From: Chthonomonas sp. UBA2362
GTDB taxonomy: Bacteria > Armatimonadota > Fimbriimonadia > Fimbriimonadales > Fimbriimonadaceae
Direction of reading: 5' to 3'
Length of the DNA stretch: 64,000 nucleotides
Assembly: GCA_002344135.1 (NCBI GenBank)
Contig: DDTO01000002.1
Span: forward strand, 422,794 to 486,793
The position numbers were made by a program, and so were the translations under genes. The notes under the pieces are model-generated. The model saw only the letters and a program-made list of their open reading frames with translations. It had not been told where the DNA came from and did not search any database. Shown here piece by piece: positions 15,140-24,817 of this stretch. Every line of letters starts with the position of its first letter. Within the stretch, counting starts at the first letter, position 1.

Positions 15140-18013
15140 ATGACCGTACGTGAGCTTCGCCGAAGATATCTCGAGTTTTTCCAGTCCAAGGGGCACGTCT
15201 TGTTCCCCTCGGGCTCGCTGATCCCGTACGACGTCACCGGCAAGCTCGACGAGTCCCTGCTCTTCAATGGCGCGGGCATGGTGCAGTTCAAGCCCTTCTT
15301 TCGCGGATCGGCCCAGCCGCCGAGCAAACGCTTGACCAACGTGCAGAAGTGCGTGCGTACCGGCGATATCGAGAGCGTCGGCGACCTGACCCACCTGACG
15401 TTCTTCGAGATGCTCGGCAATTTTTCGTTCGGGGACTACTTCAAGCGAGAAGCGATCGCCTTCTCGTGGGAGTTCATCACCTCGCCGGAGTGGCTAGGCC
15501 TCGATCCCAAGCGATGTTCTTTCACCGTGTTCGAAGAGGACGACGAGGCCTATGCGGAGTGGGCTTCCCACCTCGAATCGGTGGGCCTCGACCCAGCTTC
15601 CCGTATTTTCCGCCTCGGCGAAGAGACCAACTATTGGCCGGCCGGAGCCTATACGAACGGACCGCCAGGGCCCTGCGGGCCGAACACCGAGATGTTCTAC
15701 TGGACCTCGACCGAGCCACCGCCGAGCGGCCCCTACTCGCGAGAGGACTGGATTCGCGACGAAGGCGAAGGCAAGTGGCTCGAGTTCTGGAACGACGTCT
15801 TCATCCAGTACGACTGGCAGGGCGTCCTGCGCGATCCCGAGCGGCCCGGGCTGGGCTACGAGAAGACGGGGCTGCCACCGCTCCCGTTCCAGAGCGTGGA
15901 CACCGGTATGGGGCTCGAACGATCGGCCGCGGTGCTGGGCGGAAAGACGAGCGTGTACGATACCGATTCGTTCACGCCTATCATCAGCGTCATCGAAAAC
16001 CTTGGCAATCGGCTTCGGTATGGGAGCGATCCCGATGCCGATACCGCGATTCGGATCATCGCCGACCACATTCGCACGGCCTGCTTCTGCATCGCCGACG
16101 GCATCCTGCCGGGAAATGCGGGCCGCGGCTACGTGCTCCGCCGGCTCATTCGCCGCGCCGTGCTGAAGGGCCAGCGGGTTCTGGGATTCGAGCAGCCCTT
16201 CTTCCACGAAGTCTATGCCGGGGTCGTTGAGGCGATGGGCGACCATTACGTCGAGCTCGCCGAGCGGCGCGACGTCATTTTGGAGACCTTGCGCAGCGAA
16301 GAAGCGATGTTTCGGCGCACGGTCGCTGCCGGGGCAGGGCTACTCGACGAGGCCATCGACGAGGTTCTTGCTCGAAGTGACGAGAAGGGGCAGGAAGGAT
16401 ATCGAATCCTCGACGGCCACAGCGCATTCCGGCTCTACGACACCTACGGATTCCCGCTCGAACTCACGATCGAGATCTGCCACGAAAGAGGGGTTACCGT
16501 CGATGTGTCCGGCTATGAGCAGGCCCTTGCCGAAGCCCAAGAGCGCTCGCGAGGCGCCTCTGGCATGGAAGCCGTCTATGGCGAAGAGGAGAAGATCGTT
16601 CTCTCGGTTTCGTCGAACGCCCGGCCGGTCTCCGAGTTCGTCGGCTACCAGGACACGAGCGCTAGGACCGAGATCGGCCAGATCAGCCCGGTCTTCGGAC
16701 CCGACGGCCTGACCACCGGCGAGTTCCAGTTCTGCCTCGCCACGACGCCCTTCTATGCCCAATCCGGTGGCCAAGTCGGTGACACCGGCATCGTCCGAGG
16801 CGACTCGTTCGAGTTCGAGGTGGTCAATACGTGGAAGGAAATGGGCCTCATTTGGCACGACGCTCGGTTGACGCGGCTCGACGAAAAGTTCCGCCGCGGC
16901 CTCTTTGGCCCGCAAGGCGACTTCGAGCGGGATCCAAAGCTCGACAGCGGCCTGCTCAGAGGGCTCAGGGAGGAAGAGATTCTCCCTGTTCTCGATTCGG
17001 GCCTCTTTTTCATGCCCGTCGTTGCCGAGGTCGACGCCGAGCGGCGTCGGGACATCACGCGCAACCATACGGCCACCCATCTCCTCCACGCCGCCCTTCG
17101 CAAAGTCCTCGGCAAGCACGTCACCCAAGCGGGCTCGCTCGTCGCGCCGGAGCACCTTCGCTTCGACTTTACTCACGGCAAAGCGATGACGCCGGACGAG
17201 ATTGCCGAGGTGGAGCGGCTGGTCAACGAGCACGCTCTCAGCAACGAGATCGTCGTGATCTACGAAGGAGTACCGCTCGACGAGGCCAGGCGGCGCGGCG
17301 CGATGGCCCTCTTCGGCGAGAAGTACGGGGACTCGGTTCGAATGGTTCAGGTGGCTGATTTCAGCCTCGAGCTTTGTGGCGGCTGCCACGTACGGAGCAC
17401 GGGCGAGATCGGCCTCTTCAAAATCGTCCACGAGGGGAGCGCGGCAGGCGGCATCCGTCGTATCGAGGCGCTCACGGGCCGTGGTGCCTACCAATGGCTC
17501 ATCGAACAGGAACGCCGCCTTCGATCGGCGGCGGCCCTCCTCAAGGTTCCGCCCGCCGAGCTGGTTCCAGCGGTGGAAAGGGCCATCGAACAGGCTCGCG
17601 ACCTCTCTCGCAAGCTTGAGCGCATGCGGACGCAGACTGCCGGCTCTGGGCCGACCCAGACGATCGAACTCGACGGCATCGAACTCGCGGTGGCGAAGCT
17701 CGAAGAAGGGGACGCAAAGGAAGCTTCTCTGGTCGCCGACCGGCTCGCCGATAGCAAGCCGAACCGGGTCGTGCTAGTGGGACTGGCCGCGGATGGGAAG
17801 GTGACCTTCGTGGCAAAGGTGGGAACCGACGCCCTTGCCCGGGGCGTCCATGCGGGGAACCTCGTTCGCGATGTGGCCAAGATCGCCGGCGGGGGAGGAG
17901 GCGGGCGCCCCGACTTCGCAACCGCCGGAGGCAAGGACCTGGCAAAGGTGGACACGGCTCTCGCCGCCGCCCCCGCGCTCGTCGAGAGCCAAGTCGCCGG
18001 TCAGCCAGCTTGA
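15140..18013 (+). CDS. alaS: Alanyl-tRNA synthetase
   Basis: 957 residues from ATG 15140; the in-frame extension upstream runs through the terminator and is not AlaRS-like. The protein starts MTVRELRRRYLEFFQSKGH, the normal N-terminus. The class II catalytic core includes LTHLTFFEMLGNFSFGDYF and TGMGLERSAAVLGGK. The editing domain has NHTATHLLHAALR (HxxxH) and ELCGGCHVRSTGEIG, which supply its zinc ligands. The C-terminal C-Ala/DHHA1 part ends in a glycine-rich GGGGGGRPDFATAGG motif typical of the family. It charges tRNA-Ala with alanine in the cytoplasm. The leader terminator at 15065 suggests regulated read-through. A terminator follows at 18105. Confidence 0.97.
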   Translation: MTVRELRRRYLEFFQSKGHVLFPSGSLIPYDVTGKLDESLLFNGAGMVQFKPFFRGSAQPPSKRLTNVQKCVRTGDIESVGDLTHLTFFEMLGNFSFGDYFKREAIAFSWEFITSPEWLGLDPKRCSFTVFEEDDEAYAEWASHLESVGLDPASRIFRLGEETNYWPAGAYTNGPPGPCGPNTEMFYWTSTEPPPSGPYSREDWIRDEGEGKWLEFWNDVFIQYDWQGVLRDPERPGLGYEKTGLPPLPFQSVDTGMGLERSAAVLGGKTSVYDTDSFTPIISVIENLGNRLRYGSDPDADTAIRIIADHIRTACFCIADGILPGNAGRGYVLRRLIRRAVLKGQRVLGFEQPFFHEVYAGVVEAMGDHYVELAERRDVILETLRSEEAMFRRTVAAGAGLLDEAIDEVLARSDEKGQEGYRILDGHSAFRLYDTYGFPLELTIEICHERGVTVDVSGYEQALAEAQERSRGASGMEAVYGEEEKIVLSVSSNARPVSEFVGYQDTSARTEIGQISPVFGPDGLTTGEFQFCLATTPFYAQSGGQVGDTGIVRGDSFEFEVVNTWKEMGLIWHDARLTRLDEKFRRGLFGPQGDFERDPKLDSGLLRGLREEEILPVLDSGLFFMPVVAEVDAERRRDITRNHTATHLLHAALRKVLGKHVTQAGSLVAPEHLRFDFTHGKAMTPDEIAEVERLVNEHALSNEIVVIYEGVPLDEARRRGAMALFGEKYGDSVRMVQVADFSLELCGGCHVRSTGEIGLFKIVHEGSAAGGIRRIEALTGRGAYQWLIEQERRLRSAAALLKVPPAELVPAVERAIEQARDLSRKLERMRTQTAGSGPTQTIELDGIELAVAKLEEGDAKEASLVADRLADSKPNRVVLVGLAADGKVTFVAKVGTDALARGVHAGNLVRDVAKIAGGGGGGRPDFATAGGKDLAKVDTALAAAPALVESQVAGQPA

Positions 18014-18104
18014 CGGTGAACCCTAACACCTCTCCACTCGCAGCGGGAGGATGCGACGCCTCATCCTTCCCGCCTGCGGCCCCAGGGAGCGCGGACAAAC
18101 AAAG

Positions 18105-18137
18105 CCGACCCGGGACTAAGCCCGGGCCGTCTTTTTT
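18105..18137 (+). terminator. Intrinsic terminator after alaS
   Basis: A GC-rich stem (GACCCGGG, loop ACTAAG, CCCGGG with a short bulge and GTC) is followed by T6. It lies between alaS and the convergent flagellin gene. Confidence 0.7.
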
Positions 18138-18157
18138 CGCGCGGTTAGAAGATTTGA

Positions 18158-19600
18158 CTACCCTCGGAGCAACGCGAGCACCGCTTGAGGACCGCTGTTG
18201 GCCTGCGCGAGAACGGCGAGGCCGCTCTGCTGCAGAATCTGAAGCTTGGTGTACATCGTCATCTCGTTGGCGATGTCCACGTCGCGGATCGAGGATTCGG
18301 TGGCGGAGAGGTTCTCGCGGGCCACTCCGAGCGAACGGTTGTTCGATTCGAGCACGTTGCGTTGGAAGTTGCCGATCCGCCCTCGGGCCTCCGAGGTGTC
18401 CACGATCGCCTTGTCGATGACCTTGATGGCATCGGTGGCCGAAGCCTGGCTGAGGAGGTCGATGTTCGCCACGGTCTTGCCGGAGACTGCGCCTATCCCG
18501 AGATTGGACGCCGAATAGTTGGCCAAGGAAAGGCTGGTCGTCTGACCCGCGTTGGCGCCGATCTGGAAGATCGATTGGCCGACGTTCACCTGGCCCCAAG
18601 CGCCACCCGCCGCCGTCGCGTTTCCGAGTTCCGTCAGCTTGATGACGTTACCGTCACGATCGCGAAGAGTCAGTCCGCTGCCCCGGTCGAAGGTAACCGT
18701 CGCGAGGGTGCCGGCACCGTCGATGTCGATCGTGACGTCCGCGCTCGCATCGGAGCCGATGCTGCTTTGGCTGCCCGCCGCCGTTCGCAAGATCGCGTTC
18801 GAGTCGATCAGGTCCACCTTTTGGAGGGAGCCGAACTGCGAGGAAGTCAGGGTCACGCCAGCGCCGGCGCTCCATGTCGCCACTACCCCGGTCTGCTCGG
18901 AGGCGTTGTTGATCCGGGCGAGCACGTCGCTGAGGGTATCGGTGGCCGTCACGCTGAACGTGATGCCGTTGATCGTGAAGGCGCCGCCGTTCGACATCGT
19001 CGTCGTCCCCGCGGCGAAGGTGCGGGTGCCCGTCAGACTCGCCCGAGTCGCCGCGACGACGTTGGAAAGCGTCACAACCGAGTTAACCGTGACCGCGTTC
19101 CCGTTGAACACACCGGTGAACGACATGCTCGAAACGTTGGTGCCGCTCGTGCTGGCGGCATAGGTACCCGATGAACCGTCGAGAAGCTTCTTCGAGCCGA
19201 ACTGAGTCTGTCCCGAGATGCGAGAGATCGACGTGGCAATCGAGCTGAGCTGAGCCTGGTTGGCCTGCTTTTGCTCGTCCGTCAAGGTGGCCGAGTTGGC
19301 GGAAGCCACCGCGAGAGCCCGGGCATCTCGAAGGAGGCGGTTCACTTCTTCGAGTGCGCCCTCCGCCGTCTTGGCATAGTTGATCGCGTCCTGGTTGTTC
19401 CGCATGGCCGAGTCGATGCCCGAAATCTGTGCCCGGAAGGTCTCCGAGACGATCAGGCCGGCGGGGTCGTCGGCCGCGGCATTGATCCGCAGACCGGTCG
19501 ACAGCTTGTTGATCGATTGAGCGAACGTGTTGTTCGTATTGCCCAGATTGCGCAGGGCGTTCATCGCCGAAACGTTGGTGTTTACGCGAAAAATAGACAT
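18158..19600 (-). CDS. fliC: Flagellin
   Basis: 480 residues with conserved flagellin ends. The N-terminal D0/D1 region reads MSIFRVNTNVSAMNALRNLG, then INKLSTGLRINAAADDPAGL and MRNNQDAINYAKTAEGALEE. The C-terminal D1/D0 part has RGRIGNFQRNVLESNNRSLG and ends LAQANSGPQAVLALLRG. The middle (about 150-380) is the variable Thr/Ser-rich surface domain. It is the filament subunit, exported by the flagellar type III system. GGAGG stands 4 bases before the ATG. No other flagellar gene lies nearby, so this is a stand-alone flagellin locus. A 16-base palindrome lies about 95 bases upstream. Confidence 0.96.
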   Translation of the reverse strand: MSIFRVNTNVSAMNALRNLGNTNNTFAQSINKLSTGLRINAAADDPAGLIVSETFRAQISGIDSAMRNNQDAINYAKTAEGALEEVNRLLRDARALAVASANSATLTDEQKQANQAQLSSIATSISRISGQTQFGSKKLLDGSSGTYAASTSGTNVSSMSFTGVFNGNAVTVNSVVTLSNVVAATRASLTGTRTFAAGTTTMSNGGAFTINGITFSVTATDTLSDVLARINNASEQTGVVATWSAGAGVTLTSSQFGSLQKVDLIDSNAILRTAAGSQSSIGSDASADVTIDIDGAGTLATVTFDRGSGLTLRDRDGNVIKLTELGNATAAGGAWGQVNVGQSIFQIGANAGQTTSLSLANYSASNLGIGAVSGKTVANIDLLSQASATDAIKVIDKAIVDTSEARGRIGNFQRNVLESNNRSLGVARENLSATESSIRDVDIANEMTMYTKLQILQQSGLAVLAQANSGPQAVLALLRG

Positions 19601-19693
19601 GGTTCCTCCGTGGCCGTCGTGTCCCTGCTCGCTCCGTGAGCCGGTATTCGTGACGGTACGAGGGGTCTATTCCCTGTCGCGATTGCCGGGTAC

Positions 19694-19709
19694 CTCGTAA
19701 CATTACGAG
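19694..19709. promoter_or_regulatory. 16-base palindrome upstream of flagellin
   Basis: CTCGTAA-CA-TTACGAG is a perfect dyad with a two-base centre, in the flagellin leader/promoter region. It could be a regulator-binding site or a small hairpin. No sigma-28 promoter (TAAA / GCCGATAA) was recognised near it. Confidence 0.5.
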
Positions 19710-19797
19710 TCTTTCCGTGCATTTGCGGGTTTTCTATCCGAACCGGTCGGAATGCTTGGGGGTTCGAAGGTGAAGAGCGGGATCTCCCCCGAACTTA

Positions 19798-20220
19798 TCA
19801 GCCACCCTCGAGGGCGCTTCTCATCAGGAACAGGGTCGCGTTCGTGTCGATCTTGAGGCCCCGCGGTGTGGAGACGACCACCCAGGAGATGCTTAGGCGC
19901 GGGTTTGCCCGGCCAGGCTCGTAGGTCACGTCGACGAGAACCGAGCCCTGGGGACCAGGCCCCGTCTTGACGACTGCGTAGTTTCTGGTCGTGAGGAGGA
20001 CGCTCGTGACGAGATTGGTCATTTGCATCGCCGAGTAGTCGTCGAGCCGCTGGAGGACGCAGTCCTGCGCGAGCCTTCCATTCCGCTGCATGATCGCACG
20101 GTGGTACCGCTCGACGAGGCTCGCAGGCCCCTCGCGGTTCGTAGCAAACACCGCGACCGTGATCGATCCGAGAAGGACCGACGCTAATATAGAGGAGGCG
20201 CGGCGGCGATTCGCTTTCAC
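19798..20220 (-). CDS. Small membrane-anchored protein of unknown function
   Basis: 140 residues if it starts at GTG 20220, which gives VKANRRRASSILASVLLGSI, a basic N-terminus followed by a membrane helix. A start at ATG 20283 is possible and would still miss the divergent DUF1501 gene at 20300. The extracytoplasmic part (SLVERYHRAIMQRNGRLAQD; then beta-like TTRNYAVVKTGP and SVLVDVTYEPG) resembles NTF2-like or DUF4878-type small domains, but this is only an impression. It lies between flagellin and the DUF1501 gene and no functional link is evident. Confidence 0.6.
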   Translation of the reverse strand: MKANRRRASSILASVLLGSITVAVFATNREGPASLVERYHRAIMQRNGRLAQDCVLQRLDDYSAMQMTNLVTSVLLTTRNYAVVKTGPGPQGSVLVDVTYEPGRANPRLSISWVVVSTPRGLKIDTNATLFLMRSALEGG

Positions 20221-20299
20221 CGACGCGATTCTACCGGCGGGTGAACGGGACGGGCGCGGGGCCGTCTTACTCTGTGAAACCATCGCCGGAAGGTGCACG

Positions 20300-21532
20300 A
20301 TGAACGACTTCGACTTTTCTCGACGTGACGTCCTCAAGCAGGGTGGCGTGATCGCCCTCGGCCTTGTCGCCCCCCCATGGCTCGCCGCGATCGCGAAAGC
20401 CGATGTGCTCAAGGTCGCCGCCGGAGGCAAGGTCGATCCGGACAACGTCCTCGTCGTTTGCCAGCTCAGCGGCGGAAACGACGGCCTCAATACAGTCGTG
20501 CCCTACGCGAACAAGAAGTACTACCAACTTCGACCGACGCTCGGCATCCCGGAAGCGCAAGTCCTGAAAATCAACGAGCAACTCGGCCTCCACCCGGCGA
20601 TGAAGGGCCTCCACGACCTGTACCGCGAGAAGAAGGTTGCGATCGTCCAAGGCGTCGGCTACCCACAGCCCAACCGATCGCACTTCAAGAGCATGGAGAT
20701 TTGGCAGTCGGCGAGCCCGGACGGCAAGCTGCGCTACGGCTGGATCGGTCGTTATTTCGACGGCGCGGCGGCTCGTAATCCGCTCAATCCAGTGGTCGCG
20801 ATCGGCCTCTCCACCGAGAAGCCCCGGGCCCTCAACGCGGACGTCGCCAGCATCCCCTGCTTCGCGAGCCTCACCGACATCCAGTCGATGGTCGGCGACC
20901 CCGATGCTGAGCGGATGCTGCGCCAGATCCAGGGGATGGAAGCGGGCCAGAACACCGACACCCGCGTCGTCCAGATGGCCAACAAGACCGCCCTCGACGC
21001 AATGGCCAGCCTACGCGATAAGCTGGGCGCCTTTACGGCCAAGCAGACCTACGGGAACGATCGGTTCGGCCAAGGCTTCAAGCAAATCGCTCAACTTGTG
21101 GCGACTTCGCCACAAACTCGCGTGATTTACTTCAGCGCGGGCGGCTTCGACACCCACGCCCGCCAGGCCGACTCTCACAAGAATCTCCTGCAGGGTTTCT
21201 CGGACGCAATGCTCGCCTTCCAGCGAGAGATGGAGGCCCTGGGCAAGGACAAGAAGGTCACGACCCTCGTGTTCTCCGAGTTCGGACGGCGATCCTACGA
21301 AAATGCCTCGGCAGGAACCGACCACGGCGCAGCCGCACCCATGATGCTCGTCGGGGGCAATGTAAAGGGAGGCATTCACGGGCCGATCCCCGATCTAGAC
21401 AACCTGATCGACGGCGACCTGAAATTCGCGATCGACTTCCGCCAGGTTTATGCCACGACGGTGGAAAACTGGATGGGTGGCGACTCTGCCCAAGTTCTCG
21501 GTCAGAAGTTCCAGACGATCGACGTCTTCTAA
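20300..21532 (+). CDS. DUF1501 family exported protein (Tat substrate)
   Basis: 410 residues. The N-terminus MNDFDFSRRDVLKQGGVIAL has a twin-arginine signal. The mature part has DUF1501 features: VVCQLSGGNDGLNTVVPYAN, HPAMKGLHDLYREKKVAIVQ and YFSAGGFDTHARQ, with a late FSEFGRRSYENASAGTDHG. These metal-ligand-like residues (Asp, His) resemble the alkaline phosphatase/sulfatase fold. The biochemical function of DUF1501 is unknown. GGAAGG supports the start at 20300. The stop interlocks with that of the convergent sigma-factor gene. Confidence 0.92.
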   Translation: MNDFDFSRRDVLKQGGVIALGLVAPPWLAAIAKADVLKVAAGGKVDPDNVLVVCQLSGGNDGLNTVVPYANKKYYQLRPTLGIPEAQVLKINEQLGLHPAMKGLHDLYREKKVAIVQGVGYPQPNRSHFKSMEIWQSASPDGKLRYGWIGRYFDGAAARNPLNPVVAIGLSTEKPRALNADVASIPCFASLTDIQSMVGDPDAERMLRQIQGMEAGQNTDTRVVQMANKTALDAMASLRDKLGAFTAKQTYGNDRFGQGFKQIAQLVATSPQTRVIYFSAGGFDTHARQADSHKNLLQGFSDAMLAFQREMEALGKDKKVTTLVFSEFGRRSYENASAGTDHGAAAPMMLVGGNVKGGIHGPIPDLDNLIDGDLKFAIDFRQVYATTVENWMGGDSAQVLGQKFQTIDVF

Positions 21533-22122
21533 GCCGGACAGAAAGTGGTCTGACCCGGGTTCGCCTTGCCTGCGTTCAGTTGCTGCCTCAGAGCCTTGTG
21601 AGCCCGGTGAAGCCTCGATCGGACCGTTCCTACCGGCACTCCGACCACGAGGGCGATCTCGTTGTAGGGCATCCCTTCGACGTCGGCCAGCAGGACCAGA
21701 AGCCGCTGTTCGGGCTTCAATCGAAGAAGGGCCGCCTCGAGTTCCTCGGACATCGTATCGTGGAGCATCGCCTGCTCGGGTGTAGGGCCCTGGTCGGCGG
21801 CCTCCACCGTAAAGACGTCCTCGCCTCGGTCGGTTCGGACCGGCGCGTCGTAGGAGACCGTCTGTACGCGTCGGCCCCGGGTTCGCATCAAGTCGAGGAA
21901 CAGGCGGTTCACGATCCGGAAGATCCAGTTCTCGAAAGGCCTATCGCCTTCGAAGTCACCAAAAGCACGGTAAGCGCGGAAAAAGGCCTCTTGAGTGAGG
22001 TCTTCCGCATCCGCGCGGTTTCCGGCAAGGCGATAGGCCAGGTTGAAGACCTTCTTGTAGGTCTGCTCCATCAAGTTCCGAAAACGGGCCTGATCTCTGA
22101 CGTCGAGGGCGATGGCTTCCAT
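21529..22122 (-). CDS. ECF-type RNA polymerase sigma factor
   Basis: 197 residues from ATG 22122; a longer in-frame reading exists but its first 159 codons are not sigma-like. Region 2: FNLAYRLAGNRADAEDLTQE then AFFRAYRAFGDFEGDRPFEN and WIFRIVNRLFLDLMRTR. Region 4: LRLKPEQRLLVLLADVEGMP then YNEIALVVGVPVGTVRSRLH. No anti-sigma gene is adjacent, unlike the locus at 2340. The tail after region 4 is short (NAGKANPGQTTFCPA). It could control the divergently transcribed ABC importer, but nothing in the sequence shows this. Confidence 0.92.
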   Translation of the reverse strand: MEAIALDVRDQARFRNLMEQTYKKVFNLAYRLAGNRADAEDLTQEAFFRAYRAFGDFEGDRPFENWIFRIVNRLFLDLMRTRGRRVQTVSYDAPVRTDRGEDVFTVEAADQGPTPEQAMLHDTMSEELEAALLRLKPEQRLLVLLADVEGMPYNEIALVVGVPVGTVRSRLHRAHKALRQQLNAGKANPGQTTFCPA

Positions 22123-22222
22123 GTTTGATAGTCGAGGGGAGAGCAAGTCGACGCTGATTCTCGTGTTCTGTCGACAATTGCTGTAACAAGTCGTTGGACG
22201 TCCCGGTTCCCAGATCGTCACA

Positions 22223-22238
22223 GGTCCCGGCCGGGACC
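22223..22238. promoter_or_regulatory. 16-base palindrome between sigma factor and ABC importer genes
   Basis: GGTCCCGGCCGGGACC is a perfect dyad with no spacer in the 247-base divergent gap. It may be an operator for either gene. No other element was recognised in this gap. Confidence 0.4.
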
Positions 22239-22369
22239 AAGAAGCTTTCCTTACAAAGTTGGACGCGGTGGGAGCGCCGATTTGATCCCGCAGGAAGGTC
22301 CCAAGAATCCAGAATACGAATTCACAGTTCAAAGCCGAACGCCATTGGCGGTAGCATCGCAGGATAGTC

Positions 22370-24817
22370 ATGCGTAGTCGATGCCGACCGATCGTGCTCG
22401 TGCTAGCGGCGCTGCTGGCGTTGGGGCTTGCCTGCCCTGTCGTTGGGGCGCCGTCGGACACGGCAAAGCGGACCCGGATCATCGTCTGGGGCCTCGCCTT
22501 GGGCCCGGATTCGAAGGGCGACGAGGCGAACATCCGCGAGTTCGAGCGATTGAATCCCGATCTCGAAGTACGTGTCCTCAGCATGGGCGCCGGCGGCATG
22601 AACCCTCAGAAACTGATGACCGCGATCGTGGGCAAAGTGCCGCCCGACGTCATTCTTCAGGACCGATTCTCGGTGTCGGACTGGGCAAGCCGCAACGCCT
22701 TCCGACCGTTGGACGACCTTGTCGCGCGCGATCGCGACGATCCGCTAAGCCCGAAGCCGGAAGAGTACTACCCGGCAGCCTGGAACGAAGCCTCCTACGA
22801 AGGCAGGGTGTACGGCATCCCCACGGGGACCGACGACCGGATCCTCTACTGGAACCGCAAGGTCTTTCGTGAGGAGGCCGAGAACCTCCGTAAGGCCGGA
22901 CTCGATCCAGACCGACCACCCCGAACCTGGAGCGAGATTCTCGCCTACAGCAAAGTGCTCACCAAGTTCGACAAAAACGGCATGCTGGAGCGGGCGGGAT
23001 TCATTCCTAACTACGGCAATTCGTGGCTGTACATGTATGCGTTCCAGAACAACGCGTCCTTCATCTCGCCCGACGGACGGCGCTGCACCCTAAACTCGCC
23101 GGAAGCCCAGGAAGCCCTCCAATTCATGATCGACGGTTACGACGTGATTGGCGGCTACGCGATGACCCAACAGTTCCAGGGGACCTTTCAAGGGAACGAG
23201 AACGATCCGTTCTTTCGTGGCAAGGTCGCGATGAAAATCGACGGGGACTGGATTCCGTACGGGATCGCTCGCTGGGTGCCGCGGCTCGATTTCGGAGTCG
23301 CCCCGGCCCCGGTTCCCGATGATCGCTACTACCTTCGCGGCCGGTTTGCCGGAGAGAAGGACCAGTTCATCACCTGGATCGGCGGATTCTGCTATGCGAT
23401 TCCCGCCGGCGCCAAGCACGCCGAGGGGGCCTGGCGGTTCATCAAGTACATGACGAGCCAACAAGGTCGGCTCTCCAATATGCGAGCCCAGAACGCCTGG
23501 GACAAGCTAAGGGGGCGCCAGTTCGTCACCCGCGTGCAGGCTCACATCGCGACGAACGCGATCATCTCCGAGGAATTCAAGCCGAGCCAGCCGAACATAG
23601 CCGCAGCCGTACAGCTTCACATCGATATGATGCGGCACTCCCGAATCCGGCCGGCGACATTCGTCGGTCAGAAGCTCTGGGACGAGCACGTGCGGGCCGT
23701 CGAGCAGGCTGCCCTCAAGAAGATGACGCCGGCGGAAGCCCTGGCAAAGGGACAGGACACCGTCCAGCGGGACATGGACGAGTATTTCGAGAAGGAGAAG
23801 CGACCCGTCATCGACATGCGGGTTCCTGCCTGGCTCGGCTTGGCCGGCATGATCGTCGGCATTGCGCTGTTGCTTTCCAACTACCGCCGCCATCGGCTCG
23901 GACCTCTGGCGCGCCACGAGGCGCGTTGGGCGTACCTCTTCGTTCTGCCCTGGCTGTTCGGCTTCCTCGTCTTTACGCTGGGCCCGATGATCGCTTCGCT
24001 GTTCTTCAGCTTTACGCAATACAATGTTCTGAGCGACGCCCGGTGGGTCGGCGCAAAGAACTATCAGGACTTCTTCGCCTACGACAAACAGAACATGGCG
24101 AAGGCGTTCATGAACATCCTCTACCTGGGTGGTATCGGAGTACCGCTGGGGTTGTTCTCGGGCCTCGCCGTCGCGCTGCTTCTTAACCAAGCGGTCAGGG
24201 GAATGCGGTTCTATCGGACGACTTTCTATCTGCCGGCGATCGTGCCCGCGGTGGCGAGCACCGTGCTCTGGATGTGGATTCTCAATGCTGACCCCCAGCG
24301 CGGGCTAGTCAACGCCGCGTGGAACTCGACCTTGACTCCTTGGTTCGGATTGGCTCCGCCCGGGTGGCTTTCGGTCGAGCAATGGGCCAAGCCGTCTTTG
24401 ATCGTCATGGGTCTTTGGGGTGCAGGGAGCGGGATGGTGCTTTGGCTGGCCGGCCTCAAAGGGGTGCCGACCACTCTCTACGAAGCCGCGAGCATCGACG
24501 GCGCGTCACCCTGGCAGCAGTTCTGGGCGGTAACGATGCCCCAATTGAGTCCGATCGTCTTCTTCTCGACCGTTATGGGGTTTATCGGCGCGATCCAGCA
24601 GTTCGACAGCATCTACGTCATCACGAAGGGCGAAGGAGCGGGAACGAACGACTCCCTGCTCGTGCCGGTGTATCACCTCTTCACCAACGCCTTCACCTAT
24701 TTCAAGATGGGCTATGCCAGCGCGATCGCCTGGCTGCTCTTCGTGATCATCCTGATCCTGACCCTCATTCAGTTCCGCCTTGCGCCTCGGTGGGTTCACT
24801 ACGAGGTCGAGCGTTGA
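22370..24817 (+). CDS. Fused sugar-binding protein and ABC permease (MalF-like)
   Basis: 815 residues combining two normally separate ABC importer parts. Residues 1-27 are a signal sequence. About 35-470 are a family-1 extracellular solute-binding protein (IVWGLALGPDSKGDEANIRE; YGIPTGTDDRILYWNRKVF; KVAMKIDGDWIPYGIARW). A membrane helix at about 483-502 (PAWLGLAGMIVGIALLL) joins it to a MalF-type permease (about 515-815) with the EAA loop YEAASIDGASPWQQFWAVTM. The binding domain is thus tethered to the outer face of the inner membrane. The partner permease gene overlaps its stop by three bases. No ATPase gene is nearby. The substrate is probably a sugar by family, but its identity is open. Confidence 0.92.
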   Translation: MRSRCRPIVLVLAALLALGLACPVVGAPSDTAKRTRIIVWGLALGPDSKGDEANIREFERLNPDLEVRVLSMGAGGMNPQKLMTAIVGKVPPDVILQDRFSVSDWASRNAFRPLDDLVARDRDDPLSPKPEEYYPAAWNEASYEGRVYGIPTGTDDRILYWNRKVFREEAENLRKAGLDPDRPPRTWSEILAYSKVLTKFDKNGMLERAGFIPNYGNSWLYMYAFQNNASFISPDGRRCTLNSPEAQEALQFMIDGYDVIGGYAMTQQFQGTFQGNENDPFFRGKVAMKIDGDWIPYGIARWVPRLDFGVAPAPVPDDRYYLRGRFAGEKDQFITWIGGFCYAIPAGAKHAEGAWRFIKYMTSQQGRLSNMRAQNAWDKLRGRQFVTRVQAHIATNAIISEEFKPSQPNIAAAVQLHIDMMRHSRIRPATFVGQKLWDEHVRAVEQAALKKMTPAEALAKGQDTVQRDMDEYFEKEKRPVIDMRVPAWLGLAGMIVGIALLLSNYRRHRLGPLARHEARWAYLFVLPWLFGFLVFTLGPMIASLFFSFTQYNVLSDARWVGAKNYQDFFAYDKQNMAKAFMNILYLGGIGVPLGLFSGLAVALLLNQAVRGMRFYRTTFYLPAIVPAVASTVLWMWILNADPQRGLVNAAWNSTLTPWFGLAPPGWLSVEQWAKPSLIVMGLWGAGSGMVLWLAGLKGVPTTLYEAASIDGASPWQQFWAVTMPQLSPIVFFSTVMGFIGAIQQFDSIYVITKGEGAGTNDSLLVPVYHLFTNAFTYFKMGYASAIAWLLFVIILILTLIQFRLAPRWVHYEVER

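Noticed and set aside
19620..19797. Sigma-28 promoter for flagellin
   Set aside because: No TAAA with a properly spaced GCCGATAA-like box is present; partial matches were too weak.
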